A stretch of DNA of 64,000 nt from assembly GCA_003255065.1 (NCBI GenBank), contig QAOA01003799.1, forward strand, positions 594,797-658,796, in the 5' to 3' direction. Made by a program: the position numbers and the translations under genes. The notes under the pieces are model-generated. The model did no database searches. It was not told where the DNA came from and worked only from the letters and a program-made list of their open reading frames with translations. Of this stretch, positions 35,866 to 49,149 are shown piece after piece (position 1 is the first letter of the stretch; every line of letters starts with the position of its first letter). The stretch is from Cercis canadensis (taxonomy: Eukaryota > Streptophyta > Magnoliopsida > Fabales > Fabaceae).

Positions 35866-38800
35866 ATAGTAGATTCTGGTGCTTCATTCCATGTGACTTG
35901 AGACTTAGAGTCTTTCTCATCCTATACTGCAGGAGAGTTTGGTAGCGTGAGGGTGGGAGATCATGGAATATGTAAAGTTGCTGGTATGGGAGATGTTTGG
36001 TTGAAAACAAACATTGGATGCAAGCTGCACTTGAAGAATGTTAGATATGTTCCAGATTTTTGCCTCAACGTAATCTCAGTTAAAGCACTTGATGAAGATG
36101 GCCGTGAAATTACATTTGGTGGTGGAAATTGGAAAATCACTGAGGGGTCTCTTGTGGTTGCAAGAGGGCAGAACATAGACACTCTTTATCGCATGTCAGC
36201 AGAGTTGATAGCAGCTGAGGTGAATGCAGCAGAGGATTGTTCTATGGAGCTATGGCATAGGCGACTTGGCCACTTGAGTGAAAAGGGACTCAATACTCTT
36301 GCTAGGCAGAAATTGCTCTCCATTGGAGGTAATTCTTTAAAATCATGCACTCATTATCTTGTTGGTAAGCAACACAGAGTCTCATTTCATAGTTCTCCAC
36401 ATAGGAGGTCACATATTCTTGATTTAGTCCACACTGATGTTTGCATTATGGATTCTAGAACACTTGGTGGCTGTTTATATTTTGTCACTTTTATTGATGA
36501 TCATTCTAGAAAAGTGTGGGTGTTTGCCTTGAAATCTAAAGACCAGGTGCTCGGTGTCTTCAAACACTTTCATGCAAGTGTTGAAAGGGAGACAAGCCAA
36601 AAACTAAAATGTGTTAGAGCAGATAATGGTGGTAAATACAGGGGTCCATTTGAGCGGTATTGCAAGGACCATGGCATCAAGCTTGAGAAAACAGTTCCAA
36701 AGACTCCACAGCAAAATGGGGTTGCAGAGAGAATGAACAGAACCATTACAGAAAGAATTAGATGTATGCTCTCCCATGCAAAACTTCCTAAAGCCTTTTG
36801 GGGTGAAGCAATGAGAACTACAGTGGATTTAATCAATCTTTCTCCTTCAGTTCCTCTTAATGGTGACATTCCTGAGAAGGTTTGGAAAGGGAAAGATGTT
36901 TCATATAAACACTTGAGAGTATTTGGCTGTAGGGCATTTGTTCATATTCCAAGAGATGAAATATCTAAGCTTGATGGGAAAATGAAGCAGTGCATCTTTC
37001 TGGGCTATAGTAATGAAGAGTTTGGTTACAGATTGTGGGATCCGGTTGGCAAGAAAATTGTTAGAAGCCGAGATGTTATTTTCTTTGAAGACCAAACTAA
37101 AGAAGACATGCCAAAGCCAGTAGCCAGAAATGACAGTGTATTTGAACCAGAACTTCCTGCTAGGGGTGCCAATGACAGGGGAGATGCAGATGAAGATGGT
37201 GAGAACAGGGAAAATGAACTTGTACCACAGGCTGATGTTGATGCGCCAGCTGAGCTAGTTCCACCAGAACCAGTACCACCAGTTGAGCTTGAATTAAGAA
37301 GATCTACTAGACAACCTCATCCCTCACATAGATATCTTCCACATGAGTATGTATTGTTAACAGATGAGGGAGAGCCAGAGAGGTATGAAGAGGCTTTAAC
37401 ACATGAGCACAAAGAAAAGTGGTTGAGAGCCATGCAAGAAGAGATGAAATCCTTGCAAGAGAACAACACATTTGACTTAGTAAAACTACCACAAGGCAAG
37501 AAAGCACTCAAGAACAAATGGGTGTTCAAGGTAAAGACAAAGGAGAATAGCTCACAGCCAAGATACAAGGCAAGGTTGGTTGTGAAGGGTTTCAATCAGA
37601 AGAAAGGAATTGACTTTGAAGAAATTTTTGCACCAGTGGTCAAGATGTCTTCAATCCGAGTTGTGCTTGGGCTAGCAACTAGCTTGAGTTTGGAGATTGA
37701 GCAACTTGATGTGAAGACGGCATTTCTTCATGGTGATTTGGAGGAAGAAATATACATGGAACAACCTGAGGGGTTTGCAGCAAAGGGTGAAGAAGATCTT
37801 GTCTGCAGGTTGAAAAAAAGCTTGTATGGCCTAAAACAAGCACCCAGGCAGTGGTATAAAAAATTTGACTCTTTCATGGTTAATCATGGGTACAACAAAA
37901 CTTCCTTTGATCATTGTGTATTTGTGAAAAAATTTCCAAATGGTGAATTTATTATTCTCTTGTTGTATGTGGATGACATGTTGATTGTTGGTCATGACAC
38001 AAAGAAGATTGAAGATCTTAAAAGAGACTTGAGCAGATTCTTTGCTATGAAGGATTTGGGTGCTGTAAAGCAAATCCTTGGCATGAGAATCATTTGTGAC
38101 AGGAAGATTGGAAAGTTGTGGTTGTCTCAGCAAAAGTACATTGAGAAGGTATTAGAGAGGTTTAACATGGGCAATGTCAAACCGGTTACTACTCCACTCG
38201 CAAGTCACTTTAAGTTGAGCAGGGAGCAGTGTCCGACAAGTACGAAAGAGAAAGAAGAAATGAAGAAGGTTCCTTATGCATCTGCCGTTGGTAGTTTGAT
38301 GTACGCCATGGTATGCACAAGGCCAGATATTGCTCATGCAGTTGGTGTAGTTAGTAGATTTCTCTCTAATCCTGGTAAACAAGACTGGCAAGCAGTGAAA
38401 TGGATACTCAGATATCTCAGGGGTACTTCTAGATTCTGCTTATGCCTTGGTACTAAAAAAACCTGTGTTGGATGGTTACACAGATGATGATATGGCTGGA
38501 GATGTGGATTCTAGAAAGTCTACTTCTGGGTATATGATGACTTTTGCAGGGGGAGCTGTGTCATGGCAATCTAAACTGCAGAAGTGTGTTGCATTGTCTA
38601 CCACAAAGGCTGAATATATTGCTATTACTGAAGCAGGGAAAGAGCTTTTGTGGATGAAAAGTTTCCTACAAGAATTGAATCTCAGCCAAGAGAAGTATGT
38701 GTTGCATAGTGATAGTCAAAGTGCTATCCATCTTAGCAAGAACTTGACCTTTCATTCAAGGTCAAAGCACATTGAAGTGCGGTATCATTGGATTAGAGAA

Positions 38801-38947
38801 GCGCTGAAGAGGAAGCAATTCTCACTTGAGAAAATCCATACTGATGAAAATGGTTCAGACATGATGACTAAGATCTTACCCACGGAGAAATTTGCTATTT
38901 GCAGGTTGAAAGCGGGTTTGGTCGAGTATGGTCCCTCTAGTTCGTGA
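35866..38947 (+). pseudogene. Copia protease-integrase-RT-RNase H region, broken
   Basis: Protease active site VDSGAS appears right after the gag stop, followed by another stop at 35899-35901. From 35947 a long frame holds the GAG-pre-integrase zinc motif, integrase (HTDV, RADNGGKYRG and QQNGVAERMN give the D,D,E residues) and reverse transcriptase (KLPQGKKALKNKW, KARLVVKGFNQ, LYVDDMLIVG). Near the zinc motif the expected second cysteine of CxxC is a tyrosine (SCTHYLVGKQ). A frameshift at about 38447-38460 separates RT from RNase H (GYTDDDMAGDVDSRKSTSGY, then LSTTKAEYIA and SKHIEVRYHWIREAL), which ends at 38945-38947. Structurally nearly complete, but not translatable as one polyprotein. Confidence 0.93.
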
Positions 38948-38957
38948 GGGGGAGAAT

Positions 38958-39631
38958 TGTTGAGTGGGTCGGTCACTCACTAGTGGGCCCACAAGACATT
39001 AAAATAAGAAAAGCAAATAAAAGAACAGGTGAGTGAAATAGAACCCGTGAGTGAGAAAGAAAAAAACCCAAGAGAGAGAAGAAAGAAACAGAGCAGCGAC
39101 GACGTGAAGGGGAAGAAGGGATCGCCATTTCAGCTAGAGATTTGGAGGAGCAAATGTCTTCCGTTGGAGCTGAAACTTCAGTATGTTGTTCCTGGCTATG
39201 TAAGCCACACTATGGTGTAAGAAATTTGTAGTATTTCCTCCTTGTTGTTGCTAGAGCTGTTATACCTCTTTGTGGGTTTTTATTGTTGTAATCCACCATT
39301 ATTGGTGAGTATTTTGTTGTTGTTAATCCCTAGTTTGCTAGGAGAACTGAATATTGTTGTACCCATTATTGGAGAATAGTGGAGATATTTTGCTGGACTT
39401 GGTCCCGTGGTTTTTCCCTCTCATTGGGGGTTTTCCACGTTAAAAATCTTGGTGTCTGCTGGTTTATATTTTTCCTCTGATGTGTTGATCATTGTTAGTG
39501 CTGTTATTTGTTGACTGAAAATTATTTGGAGCCAAGTCTATATTATTTTACACTGTGGTGGTGAAAAAGAACTGTTTTATTACTTCCGTTGTATAAACAC
39601 ACTGTGTGTAGGTAATCTCTTTTTCCCAACA
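38958..39631 (+). repeat. 3' LTR of copia element
   Basis: Preceded by the purine tract gtgagggggaga; followed at once by GTTTG, the second target-duplication copy. Confidence 0.95.
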
Positions 39632-39636
39632 GTTTG

Positions 39637-42600
39637 TTGGTAAGGTATAGCTTACGGATATTACTATATCGGTAAGCTTACCAAGGCCACTTGGACCAAT
39701 TAAGTCTTGACCAGCCAACAAAAAAAAATTGAACTGGTCCCACAAAAATTGTAGGTTGCTGAAGCAATTTTTCATAATTATGAATATATCCAAAACAAAA
39801 TTTAAAAATGCTACACGTGTCCCTATAAATCGTGGGGCCCACAAACTAAAATAATAACACCTATTTAATTTTTGAGGGAGGGCGTTTAGGAGGGAGATTG
39901 ACCAATTGATTAGTTAACGGGCAATTTGAGCTACAAGACATAAATAGAATATCTAACTCACAAAAAGTTATACTAGTACTGCAATTTCAGTCTTGTTAAA
40001 CAGGTAATGGTAGACCAACAATTTTACAAAGTAATACCACGCTCTTGCCCATGCAAATGTGACATAATTTCCACTTGTGGTGTATATCAAGGGAAAGGGG
40101 TTAAGGGGATGAGAAATTCTTGGGTCAGATATTGAAATCTCCATTTCATCTAAGGGAACTTGCCAGTGATAAATTTAGAAATAACTCAATATAGAATTAA
40201 ATTATAAAAGCAAGAACTCTCAAATATTTTTTTTAGGAATTTGGTAAAAAAAATTGAAACGTGAGGACTAGTACCTCTGGCCCCCTTAGATCTGTCAGTG
40301 TAATCTACATCCTTGCATACAAGTATGTGACCTACTTAGTCTGCACAATTTTTATAAATTAAGTCCATCTTTCTTAATAAATAATGATGAATGAAAGAAA
40401 ACTAATAGAGAGAACAAAAAAAGAAGAAGATAAAAGCTTAGAGGAATGAAGTTAATGAAGGTTGGACTAAGTTTTATTAAAAGTTAGGTACATATAATTT
40501 AAGCCATTATCTATATGGTCGTTATTTACTTTATCTAGAGTAAATACTAGTTTGTAGGCTTTATATATTAGCTTTGTTTATGACTGAAATCTTTTTCACA
40601 ATATCACAGAGTAAGAAGCATTTTTCTCTAGTTTTTTGAAGGAACAAATTTTTTAGACTAAACAACAAAAAATTTTCATAGAAAATAATTTTTTTTATTG
40701 ATTTTTCATTTTTCAACAAAATAAACAAAAAAAAATTTGTTATGATAGAAAAAATATTTTTTAGTAAAACAAATAGATCACAATGACTATTTATTGATCA
40801 CTGAGTATGCCATGCATTCCGAGCAACACCATAAATAAAAGTGTGTGCGTGGTGTGAATGGTTGTGTGAGAGAATGATTGTTGGAGTAGCAAGGTAAGTA
40901 AGCATGTTTCTCCGCGCATGCAGGAAGGAACAAAGGCATAGGCAAAACGAATCCAACCCTTTATTTTCATTGCAACTCACGTCTCCGTTAATGCAACTCG
41001 CTCTCTCCGTTTCCTTCATCCGGTTTTGATCACTTTGTAAAAAAATTCATGCCCCTCTAATTGGAGCTCTCACTATTATAAACATTAAATAGTAATGTTC
41101 TATATTTGCATCTTAATGTCCCCTATTCATGAACATGATTACATATGAATTTATAATTTAATTATCTCTGATAAAAAGAATCATCAATATTTACAAATTT
41201 CTTTACATAACTTTCTACCCTTATAACCTATTCTCTTTAAATACATTTTATATCACTTGAAATAGGTTTTATAGCAGTATGATGTGTTTCTTTAACTGAT
41301 TATAAGAATGTAACAATGATTTAACTAGAATTCGTCACAAATAATATAGTACTTGTTTTTTAGTTGTTGTGAGAACACACAATGAAGTTCATACTTAATT
41401 TTTTTTCCATCTAAGAGTCCGTGTTATGATTACAACTGTATTAAAAATAAATAAATTTTCAAGAAATAAGCAATTTTTTTGAAAAAATAATGAAAGAAAA
41501 ACAAACAAACAAAAGAAATGACGACTTTGGGCCTTTGCAAGGCCATAAGAGCCCACCATAAACCCAATTTCAGGCCTGAAAATTGAAATAAGAATGGTAG
41601 CCAGAATTGAGAAAGTAGCGCAGCAACGCAGACAGGTCCAAGCTTCGGCATCTTTCGTCTGTCTTTATCGTGGGCCTTCCTTTCTTACCTTCTGGCTAAT
41701 CTACAAAGGGCAATTGGATAGCAAACACATAGTGCCCATATCTTATTTTGTTCATTTTTTGGATATGAATGTTATTTTGTTCATTAGCTCAATAGTCAAT
41801 ATAAGACACCAAGACAGGGACACACAGACGGATAATAACCCATTTACATACTAAACGGCAGTTCTAACTTCTAAACAAATAAAAATACACACTGCTCAGC
41901 TTTCGTTATTGATTATTTTTTATTTAAATAATTGCTATAGTGACTACAATAACAAAAGCATAAAAACATGAGGAGGTATATTTGCAATCAAAACGGTCAT
42001 TTGTATGGTAGGTTTGGCAAGTGTAAGACAGTAACTGAGACCAAAAAAATAAAGGCAGAGTAAACTTATTTTAGTATCGTTATTAATTTTATATATTAAT
42101 TTGAATATAATTACTAGACACTCAAATATGATAACAGTAGACAATGAATTATGGATTTAATAACATTTTTTTATATGAAAATAACACATCCTTTGATCTT
42201 AAAAATTAAGGTGTTGATGTCATGAATTTTATTTTCATTGTGTATTCTTTTATACTCTTTTTTAACCAAAAAAAAATGGTGATTAAGAAAGAGGGCAATT
42301 TATTAAGTTTTTTTTTTCATTGAGTGCTATATAATAAAAGATAATTAATTCACATCAAAAACATCTTTATATATTTCAATAATTAATTTGTTTTTTTTTG
42401 GAAATAAAGTAAAACAACATCTTTATACGAAACAAAACTAATTACTGAAGCATCCGATTAAAGCAAGGACAAGGGAAAACGAAAACACAAATTGTCCATG
42501 AAAAAGTATAAATGTGGCTAACGTTAATCAATCGTAATGGAAATTGGCCATGAGACATATAAGTCACATATATAGTCAATAAAGACTTCAGAACTAAAAC

Positions 42601-44823
42601 TGTATCTGATCATAATTGTTACAATTGTTTTAGATTGCTTGCAATAATATATTTTACACTAATAAATCTGCAATGCGTCATAAGGATTGATAATTGGTGT
42701 TAGTTGGGGAGATTTTATTTTTTAAAAATTTAGATTATAAGTCTGGCTCAAAATTAAAATGATTATCAACCTTGACTTAACTAATCATGCATTATGGCAG
42801 TAAATAAATAAATAAAATGCTAACTGTATGTGCCTGTTAAAGAGAAAAAAAATAAAAATATTTTCATATAAAGTCCAAATTAATAAAAACTCAACAATAC
42901 CTGTCCTTATTGACTATCTTGGTGAAATATTATTTATTATGCTATATACCTCAAGGTGATGTATCTCTATTGAATTATATTCCTTCTCTTGTTGATATAG
43001 GAAACCTAAATTAAAAGTTGATAATCTTCTTGAGTATGACTTGTTCATGATTTCAACTAATAAATCAAATACAACTATACTAATAATTAAAAGTTCAAAT
43101 AATAAGAACTTCTTCTGCTCATATAAAAAAATTTCATCTACTAGCTTGTCCTTGTCACTTCATTTTCATGTTGATATAATAACAACACCTCTTTTGCTCT
43201 TATATCCAAGTCTTGCTAGAAGTGAACACCACAAAGAATTTGTCTCCCATAAAGCAATAATTCTAACGTTTGAACATAAGATAATGTTAAAACTCATAAT
43301 CTTCTGGAATTGATTCGAAGCAATAATTAATTAAAATATAATTGTAGACAGAGTAAACTCTAGTGAACCATCATATTGCTTCATTTAATCATAATCGTCA
43401 CCTAACTTAAACTTGACGAATTCACCATGAATTGCAAGTTGACGACTTAGTGAAACTTGCTCTTTCTTATATACTTACCCCTTTTCGTTATCCGGTTAAT
43501 GAGAACACTCGTGTATATTTTCGTCTCTGGACGAGATTGACAAATTCACAAGCAACGGTAGAGGGGAATTTTCAATATTTCACGAATGATCTAAGAAACA
43601 GTCCCACGAAATTATTTAATATATAGTAGCTAACTTTTTGAATTTACCTTGCACAAAGCGTTTGATAAAAATAATGAATATATATAAGTGCATAAGAGCA
43701 ATCACGTAGAAATAACGAAGATAACATGCTCCCATGATCTGCCGCCAACGCAAAACCAAGCCATAAATATAAATAGCCATCTCAGTCAAAAAGAGGAGAG
43801 AAGAGTACACGCCCCCCCATTACTTATTACTCACTCTGTGGGACCCCCTCACCGCCTCTGTATCCCTGCTGGCAATTCAATTACCAAAAACAAAAAACCC
43901 AGAAACTAGAGAGGAAACAGGCCAGTCAAAGAGAGACACAGAGTTTTTCCTTCTTTTTTTTTGTTAATTTTAATTTTTAAAGGGATAGTCTAATTGAAGG
44001 GCTATCACCGAGTCCACCGGGTACGCGGGATATACCCGGTTAACCTAATTTTAGTTTATTTTATAATTTTTTCAACTGCACCAACTTTTGTTCCAGTCGC
44101 GACCGGTTCTTCCGGTGGCAAGTAGTAACACATAACTCTTTCAGTTAGGTCAAGGATATATATATATTTTTTTTCTGGCAATGTATTAAAAATAATTTAA
44201 ATTTTCGAAGTGCGTGTAGTAAGTAGAAACAGTATTGTAATGCACCCAGATTTTTCCTTTTCCCAAACAGCCGATGGTTATGCCTCAAACCGCTCACTCC
44301 CACGACTTCCTTATGAGTTTATGACCCAAGTAGTCAAATACTCGCTCATTTCTACTTCAAATTGGTTAAATAAATGCAAAAAAAGAAAGATTAATTAATA
44401 AAATGAAATCTGCTTGATAAATTGAAGTGTACAGTGAATTTTGGGTTGGATGAAGCTGAAATCTGATCCTTTCCAGTTGCCAAGAGCTAATGTATGATCC
44501 AGTGAATACACGAGTATCAGAAACTTACCATGACATCTGTAATCTGTACCCTCACTCAGAAATAGCGCGTGTGTATGAAGACTTTTCAGTCCATAAAATG
44601 AATTATTTTAATCATCGTAAATTATAAAAAAAAAAAAGGAAATTCCATACCATATCCATATGTGCTAAATTGAGGCACTCTCTTTCTCCTTCTCTCTCTA
44701 AAAAGGTCTATGCCTAAATCTCTGTTTGTTTGTGTCGTCATATCTGTTTCTCGCTCCTCCACTCTGGCTGTCCTTTAACGCGTTCACGCGTATACTACTT
44801 GTCGTTTCTTTGTGGGTGACCAC
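39637..44823. other. Long AT-rich spacer
   Basis: About 5 kb with no supported gene on either strand. Open frames are short, low in complexity or rich in K/N/I/F, as expected from AT-rich noncoding DNA. No LTR, TIR or RNA gene was recognised by eye. The last several hundred bases become pyrimidine-rich and belong to the promoter of the epimerase gene. Confidence 0.55.
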
Positions 44824-44832
44824 TATATATAA
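44824..44832 (+). promoter_or_regulatory. Probable TATA box of GAE gene
   Basis: TATATATAA, about 240 bases before the start codon; the following leader is rich in CTT/TCT, common in plant leaders. Confidence 0.5.
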
Positions 44833-45071
44833 CCCTTACCTTACAGAAGTCTAATAGCAGGTGCAGGAAAATTAATCCGCGATTTATTTTCTCTGCATCT
44901 GTACCTTTCCTCCACACCAATCAATCCCATTCTCACCCATCCTCTCTCCTCTCCTTCTTCACTTTATTCTTCTTCTTCTTCAAGCGCAATTATTTCCTCG
45001 GCGGAAACGAATTCCTTTTTCTTTTATTACATAAAACAAGTTCAAGAAAAAATTGTAATCAGGGAAAGAAA

Positions 45072-46367
45072 ATGCCGTCATTGGAGGATGAGCTTTTCCC
45101 CTCTACCCCTGGCAAGTTCAAGATCGAAAGAGGTCACACCATGAATCGTCAAGTATACCGGTGTTTCGCCTCCACAAGCACCATGTTCTTGTGGGCACTC
45201 TTCCTTATCGCCTTGACGGCGTCGTATTTGAGCTTCCAGAGTTTCGTCGATTCCGGTAGCCGCTATTTGTCCGCCTCTTGGGGAGGGATCCAGTGGGAGA
45301 AGCAGGTCCGGAACTCAGCTCAGATCCACCGCAACGGCGGCATGTCGGTACTGGTGACTGGAGCAGCTGGTTTTGTTGGGACCCACGTTTCCCTAGCCCT
45401 CAAGAGAAGAGGAGACGGCGTCGTTGGCCTGGATAACTTCAATAACTACTACGATCCCTCATTGAAGAAAGCTCGCAAGTCGCTTCTTAACAGCCACGGA
45501 ATCTTTATTGTCGAAGGGGATTTAAATGACGCAAAGCTTTTAGCGAAGCTCTTTGACGTCGTCGCTTTCACGCATGTAATGCACTTGGCGGCTCAGGCCG
45601 GCGTGAGGTACGCGATGGAGAATCCACACTCGTATGTCCACAGCAACATCGCTGGGCTCATCACGCTTCTTGAGGCATGCAAATCGGCGAACCCTCAGCC
45701 GTCGGTGGTGTGGGCCTCGTCCAGTTCCGTGTATGGTCTCAACGAGAAGGTTCCGTTTTCGGAAACGGATCGGACCGACCAACCCGCCAGTCTTTACGCC
45801 GCCACCAAGAAAGCCGGTGAGGAAATTACGCACACTTACAACCACATTTACGGCTTGTCCATTACCGGGTTGAGATTCTTCACCGTTTACGGACCCTGGG
45901 GCAGACCCGACATGGCTTACTTCTCCTTCACCCGGAACATCCTCCAAGGCAAACCTATTACCGTATATCGTGGCAAGAATCGAGCCGACCTGGCCCGAGA
46001 TTTCACCTACATCGATGATATTGTAAAGGGTTGCGTAGGTTCGCTGGACACCTCAGGGAAGAGCACGGGTTCGGGTGGCAAGAAGAGGGGACCCGCGCCT
46101 TACCGTATTTTCAATCTTGGCAACACCTCACCGGTGACTGTACCCACACTTGTCAGTATCCTTGAGCGGCATTTGAAGGTGAAGGCCAAGAGGAATGTTG
46201 TGGATATGCCTGGAAACGGTGACGTTCCGTTCACCCATGCCAACATCAGCTATGCCCGAAGAGAACTCGGATACAAGCCCACAACCGATTTGCAAACCGG
46301 GTTGAAGAAGTTTGTTAAGTGGTACCTTTCGTATTACGGCTACAATCACGGCAAACCTGTAAATTAA
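45072..46367 (+). CDS. UDP-glucuronate 4-epimerase (GAE family)
   Basis: Intronless gene for a 431-residue protein. It interconverts UDP-glucuronate and UDP-galacturonate, the precursor for pectin, in the Golgi. A cytosolic N-terminus is followed by one membrane anchor (about residues 36-57, MFLWALFLIALTASYLSF), giving a type II Golgi protein. The short-chain-dehydrogenase/epimerase fold shows the NAD motif TGAAGFVG (96-103), the conserved HLAAQAGVRYA, the active-site SSS (217-219) and YAATK (Tyr242, Lys246). The segments RFFTVYGPWGRPDMAYFSF and RDFTYIDDIVKG are typical of plant GAE. Length and lack of introns match Arabidopsis GAE1/GAE6-type genes. A glycine/lysine-rich loop (GSGGKKRG, about residues 340) is a usual variable spot. 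Coding GC content is clearly higher than the flanks. Confidence 0.97.
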   Translation: MPSLEDELFPSTPGKFKIERGHTMNRQVYRCFASTSTMFLWALFLIALTASYLSFQSFVDSGSRYLSASWGGIQWEKQVRNSAQIHRNGGMSVLVTGAAGFVGTHVSLALKRRGDGVVGLDNFNNYYDPSLKKARKSLLNSHGIFIVEGDLNDAKLLAKLFDVVAFTHVMHLAAQAGVRYAMENPHSYVHSNIAGLITLLEACKSANPQPSVVWASSSSVYGLNEKVPFSETDRTDQPASLYAATKKAGEEITHTYNHIYGLSITGLRFFTVYGPWGRPDMAYFSFTRNILQGKPITVYRGKNRADLARDFTYIDDIVKGCVGSLDTSGKSTGSGGKKRGPAPYRIFNLGNTSPVTVPTLVSILERHLKVKAKRNVVDMPGNGDVPFTHANISYARRELGYKPTTDLQTGLKKFVKWYLSYYGYNHGKPVN

Positions 46368-49100
46368 TGTAGTTTATTTTTTTTCTTATAGCTTTCTAGA
46401 ATTTCCTACCCCAGATATGGGAAAAACAAATGGAAAAAGGAAAAGAAAATACCTGGTCAAGAATGAAAGTTGGGAAACGGGAGAAAAAGGGGAAAAAAGA
46501 AAAGGGGGAAAAAAAGAAAGAAAATGAGAAGAAGAACACATTCTTTAGTCTTTACTTGAGAAGGCAGCTAAAGCAGCTGGTCTTCGGTAGATTTCTTTTT
46601 GTATTATTGGTCTTTTTTGGGTTTCCCATTTCTTTTTGTGTAAATGATAAAAGTTTTAAGTTTTGTTTTCTCCCATTTTTTCGTTACGTCTTGAAAATTT
46701 CCCTTTCGAGGATTTATAGAATGTTTCGAAGGCTTAAGCGAGAGGAGATTACCGTAATCTTCTTCGTTAACCAATTATATTTAAGACGATCGGTAATTGG
46801 TAGTTTATTTTACAGGGGGGCATTTTGGTCATTTTAGGGTAGGAAATTCTCAGTGGATGTTGAAAGAAGACAGCTAAGATGATAGCGACAGCTGGTACAA
46901 TCGTGAGATACGGTTGTGCATTGGACCCACATGTTACTAAAGAGTAATCGTACTAGCCGTTGGATTTGGGTAATTAGATGTGGTGTTAGATCCAGCTGTA
47001 AAGTCTAGCAGCAAAAATATAGTTGAGCTTGCCGACAATAAGTAGTGAAAGAGAGGTTGGTGGATGGGCTATTTTTGATGGACATGGGAGAATGAGATTA
47101 CATGAACCGATAAACAGGCTTGGGCTTCTGTGGTGGGCCCATTTTAGTTTTTATAGCGGAATCCAATGGGGCTTGGCTTGTCCAGGTTAAGCGAATTTGC
47201 TTTTTCTGACCGTCCTTGTCAATTATTACAACTCTCAATGATTAAGTGCAGACTTTAGAATTGGTCTCGGCAAACAAGCAGCGCTTCAGTGTGCGGAAAT
47301 CTAATTGTTTAATAAAGCCATTATTACATCCACCGACAATTAAATGGGCCCAAACTGGGCAGCATGCTTCACTACGTAGCACAAGAAACAAAACCCCCCA
47401 AAAAATAAAAATGGTTGGGGAATGGGGGAATGAGAATTTTCTTTAATAATTCTGATTATAATTATAAAATAGCTTATCTGTCTGGTTCTGTAATTACTAA
47501 TTGGACATTGTAGTGATATACGCTAAAAGGACACTTTATTCACCGACGGAGAGTGGGCCAACGGGGATTGATTGCATTGATGACCTCGTGGAGGGTTTTG
47601 ATTGGTTGTCAACATAATCATGCTTAAACCAAAAAAGGAAGGGCGAGTTGAGATAGAGATGTAAAGGAAGAAAACAGCATCGTGAATGAAATTTACGAAA
47701 TATAGACTTTGATTGATCACCTTGTGGAGTGTTTTGATTGGAGTATAGGTGTGGGGATTGATTCTCAACATTGAGCATTGTCATTTTGTCATGCTTTCAA
47801 CCCCACCCCGAAAGAGAAAACAAAGAGGATTATCATAAGGGAAAGAAGAAAACAAAGAGGATTATCATCATGGCTATAACTTGTAGTGAGCTCATGTGGG
47901 GACTAGGGACTAGGGAGACGCTACACAATCAAGTATAATATATTTTCCTAAAAAATGTTTACAAGTATGAAATATTAACATGTTTAGAATTTTTAAGATT
48001 TTTCTAACCAAAAAAAAAAATATTTAAGTTTTTAAAATTAAGTTTATTTATAAATAAATTTTTTAAATATATTCATTCATAAATCTAGTTGCTTTTTATA
48101 AGATTTGCAGACAATTTTTTTTAAGCTAAATTATTTTATTTATATTTGAAATATTTTTCAAGTGCCCTCTAGAAGATTTGTAAATTTTTTTACCATGACC
48201 TCTTGGTAAGTTTATATATTAAAAAATTGAGTTATGCAAAACTGTTATCTAACTATTTTAATGTCAAGTTTAAAATAAACGGTTACAGAAGTGCATCCTC
48301 CAAGTACTAGAATATTAGACCTTAACGTACAAGAAATATAAAACACACTTTAAGACTTTATAATTATATATAACGAAATAATTGAGTTTTGAAAAACAAT
48401 GAAAATCCGATAATCTTTGAAAAAGTTGAGACCCATTTAAATTTAATTAAAGATTCCATCGTGATAGGCACCAAAGATCGATGATCACGCGCAAGATAAT
48501 TTCCTTCTTATTTTACTTCTTTATAATAAGGTTTCCCTTTTCGTTGAGTTGAAGACAATACAGTATCCATTCCACTGGACTAAAAAGAAAAGCTTAGATT
48601 AAACCGTAATCTTACCTTTTATTAATTGTTTGTGAACTATGACTAAAGCCACGTAGCATAAAACCATCAAAATCTTATGAAATTTAAACCGTCAAATTTA
48701 GGAATGATGAACAAGTATAAATGAAAGTAACAAACACCATGTCATTTTTTAAAAACTAATCACTTCAACTATGAGAAATCTCTCTATAGGCACTTAATTA
48801 TGTCCCTTTTTTTAAAAATTAAAAAAAAATCATAAACTGATGGATGACTATGGGTTAATCAAAGTTAATTAGAATGTCAAGTGGCCATTGAGGCTTTGCA
48901 CCTGTGGTTTGGTGCCTAAGTAGTATGTGTGCATTTAGGCCTTTAATCTCCTCATTACCAAAAATAAAATAAAATTAAGTGATTAATGTATTTCCATAAA
49001 ACTAAGGAGGTTGCATAAATTTACACAAAATTTTTCATAATTTCAGCTCTTTGACCCTAATATTATAATGCATAAACTTATTTATATATTTATAATACTT
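46368..49100. other. Spacer after GAE gene
   Basis: Begins with the 3' UTR of the epimerase gene. A 20-odd-base word, agaaaacaaagaggattatc, occurs twice in tandem (about 47815-47867), and a diverged repeat of tggagggttttgattgg occurs at about 47590 and 47725. No supported gene. Confidence 0.55.
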
Positions 49101-49149
49101 TTAAAATTATTTATTTAAATGTTATATTTTAAAAAAATTTAAACAAATT

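Larger units (their letters stand above)
34267..39631 (+). mobile_element. Full-length Ty1/copia LTR retrotransposon (Tnt1-94-like), inactive
   Basis: Two LTRs of 676 and 674 bases (34267-34942 and 38958-39631) start TGTTGAGTGG and end CCCAACA. The 5-mer GTTTG flanks both sides (34262-34266 and 39632-39636), a target duplication of the usual copia size. A primer site complementary to initiator methionine tRNA (TGGTATCAGAGC) follows the left LTR and a purine-rich tract precedes the right one. Domain order inside is gag, protease, integrase, reverse transcriptase, RNase H, as in copia. Stops and shifts break the reading frame in several places. By eye the LTRs differ at about a dozen sites plus an A-run indel, so the insertion is fairly young. 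Transcription is left to right. Confidence 0.95.

Noticed and set aside
43041..43313. Open frame of 90 codons in the long spacer
   Set aside because: Asparagine/lysine/isoleucine-rich, no motif, no exon partners.
45540..45947. Minus-strand open frame opposite the epimerase gene
   Set aside because: Shadow frame of a GC-richer coding sequence.
46430..46837. Open frame of 135 codons after the epimerase gene
   Set aside because: Lysine/glutamate-rich from A/G-rich 3' UTR sequence, no homologous look, lies directly downstream of a stop codon on the same strand.
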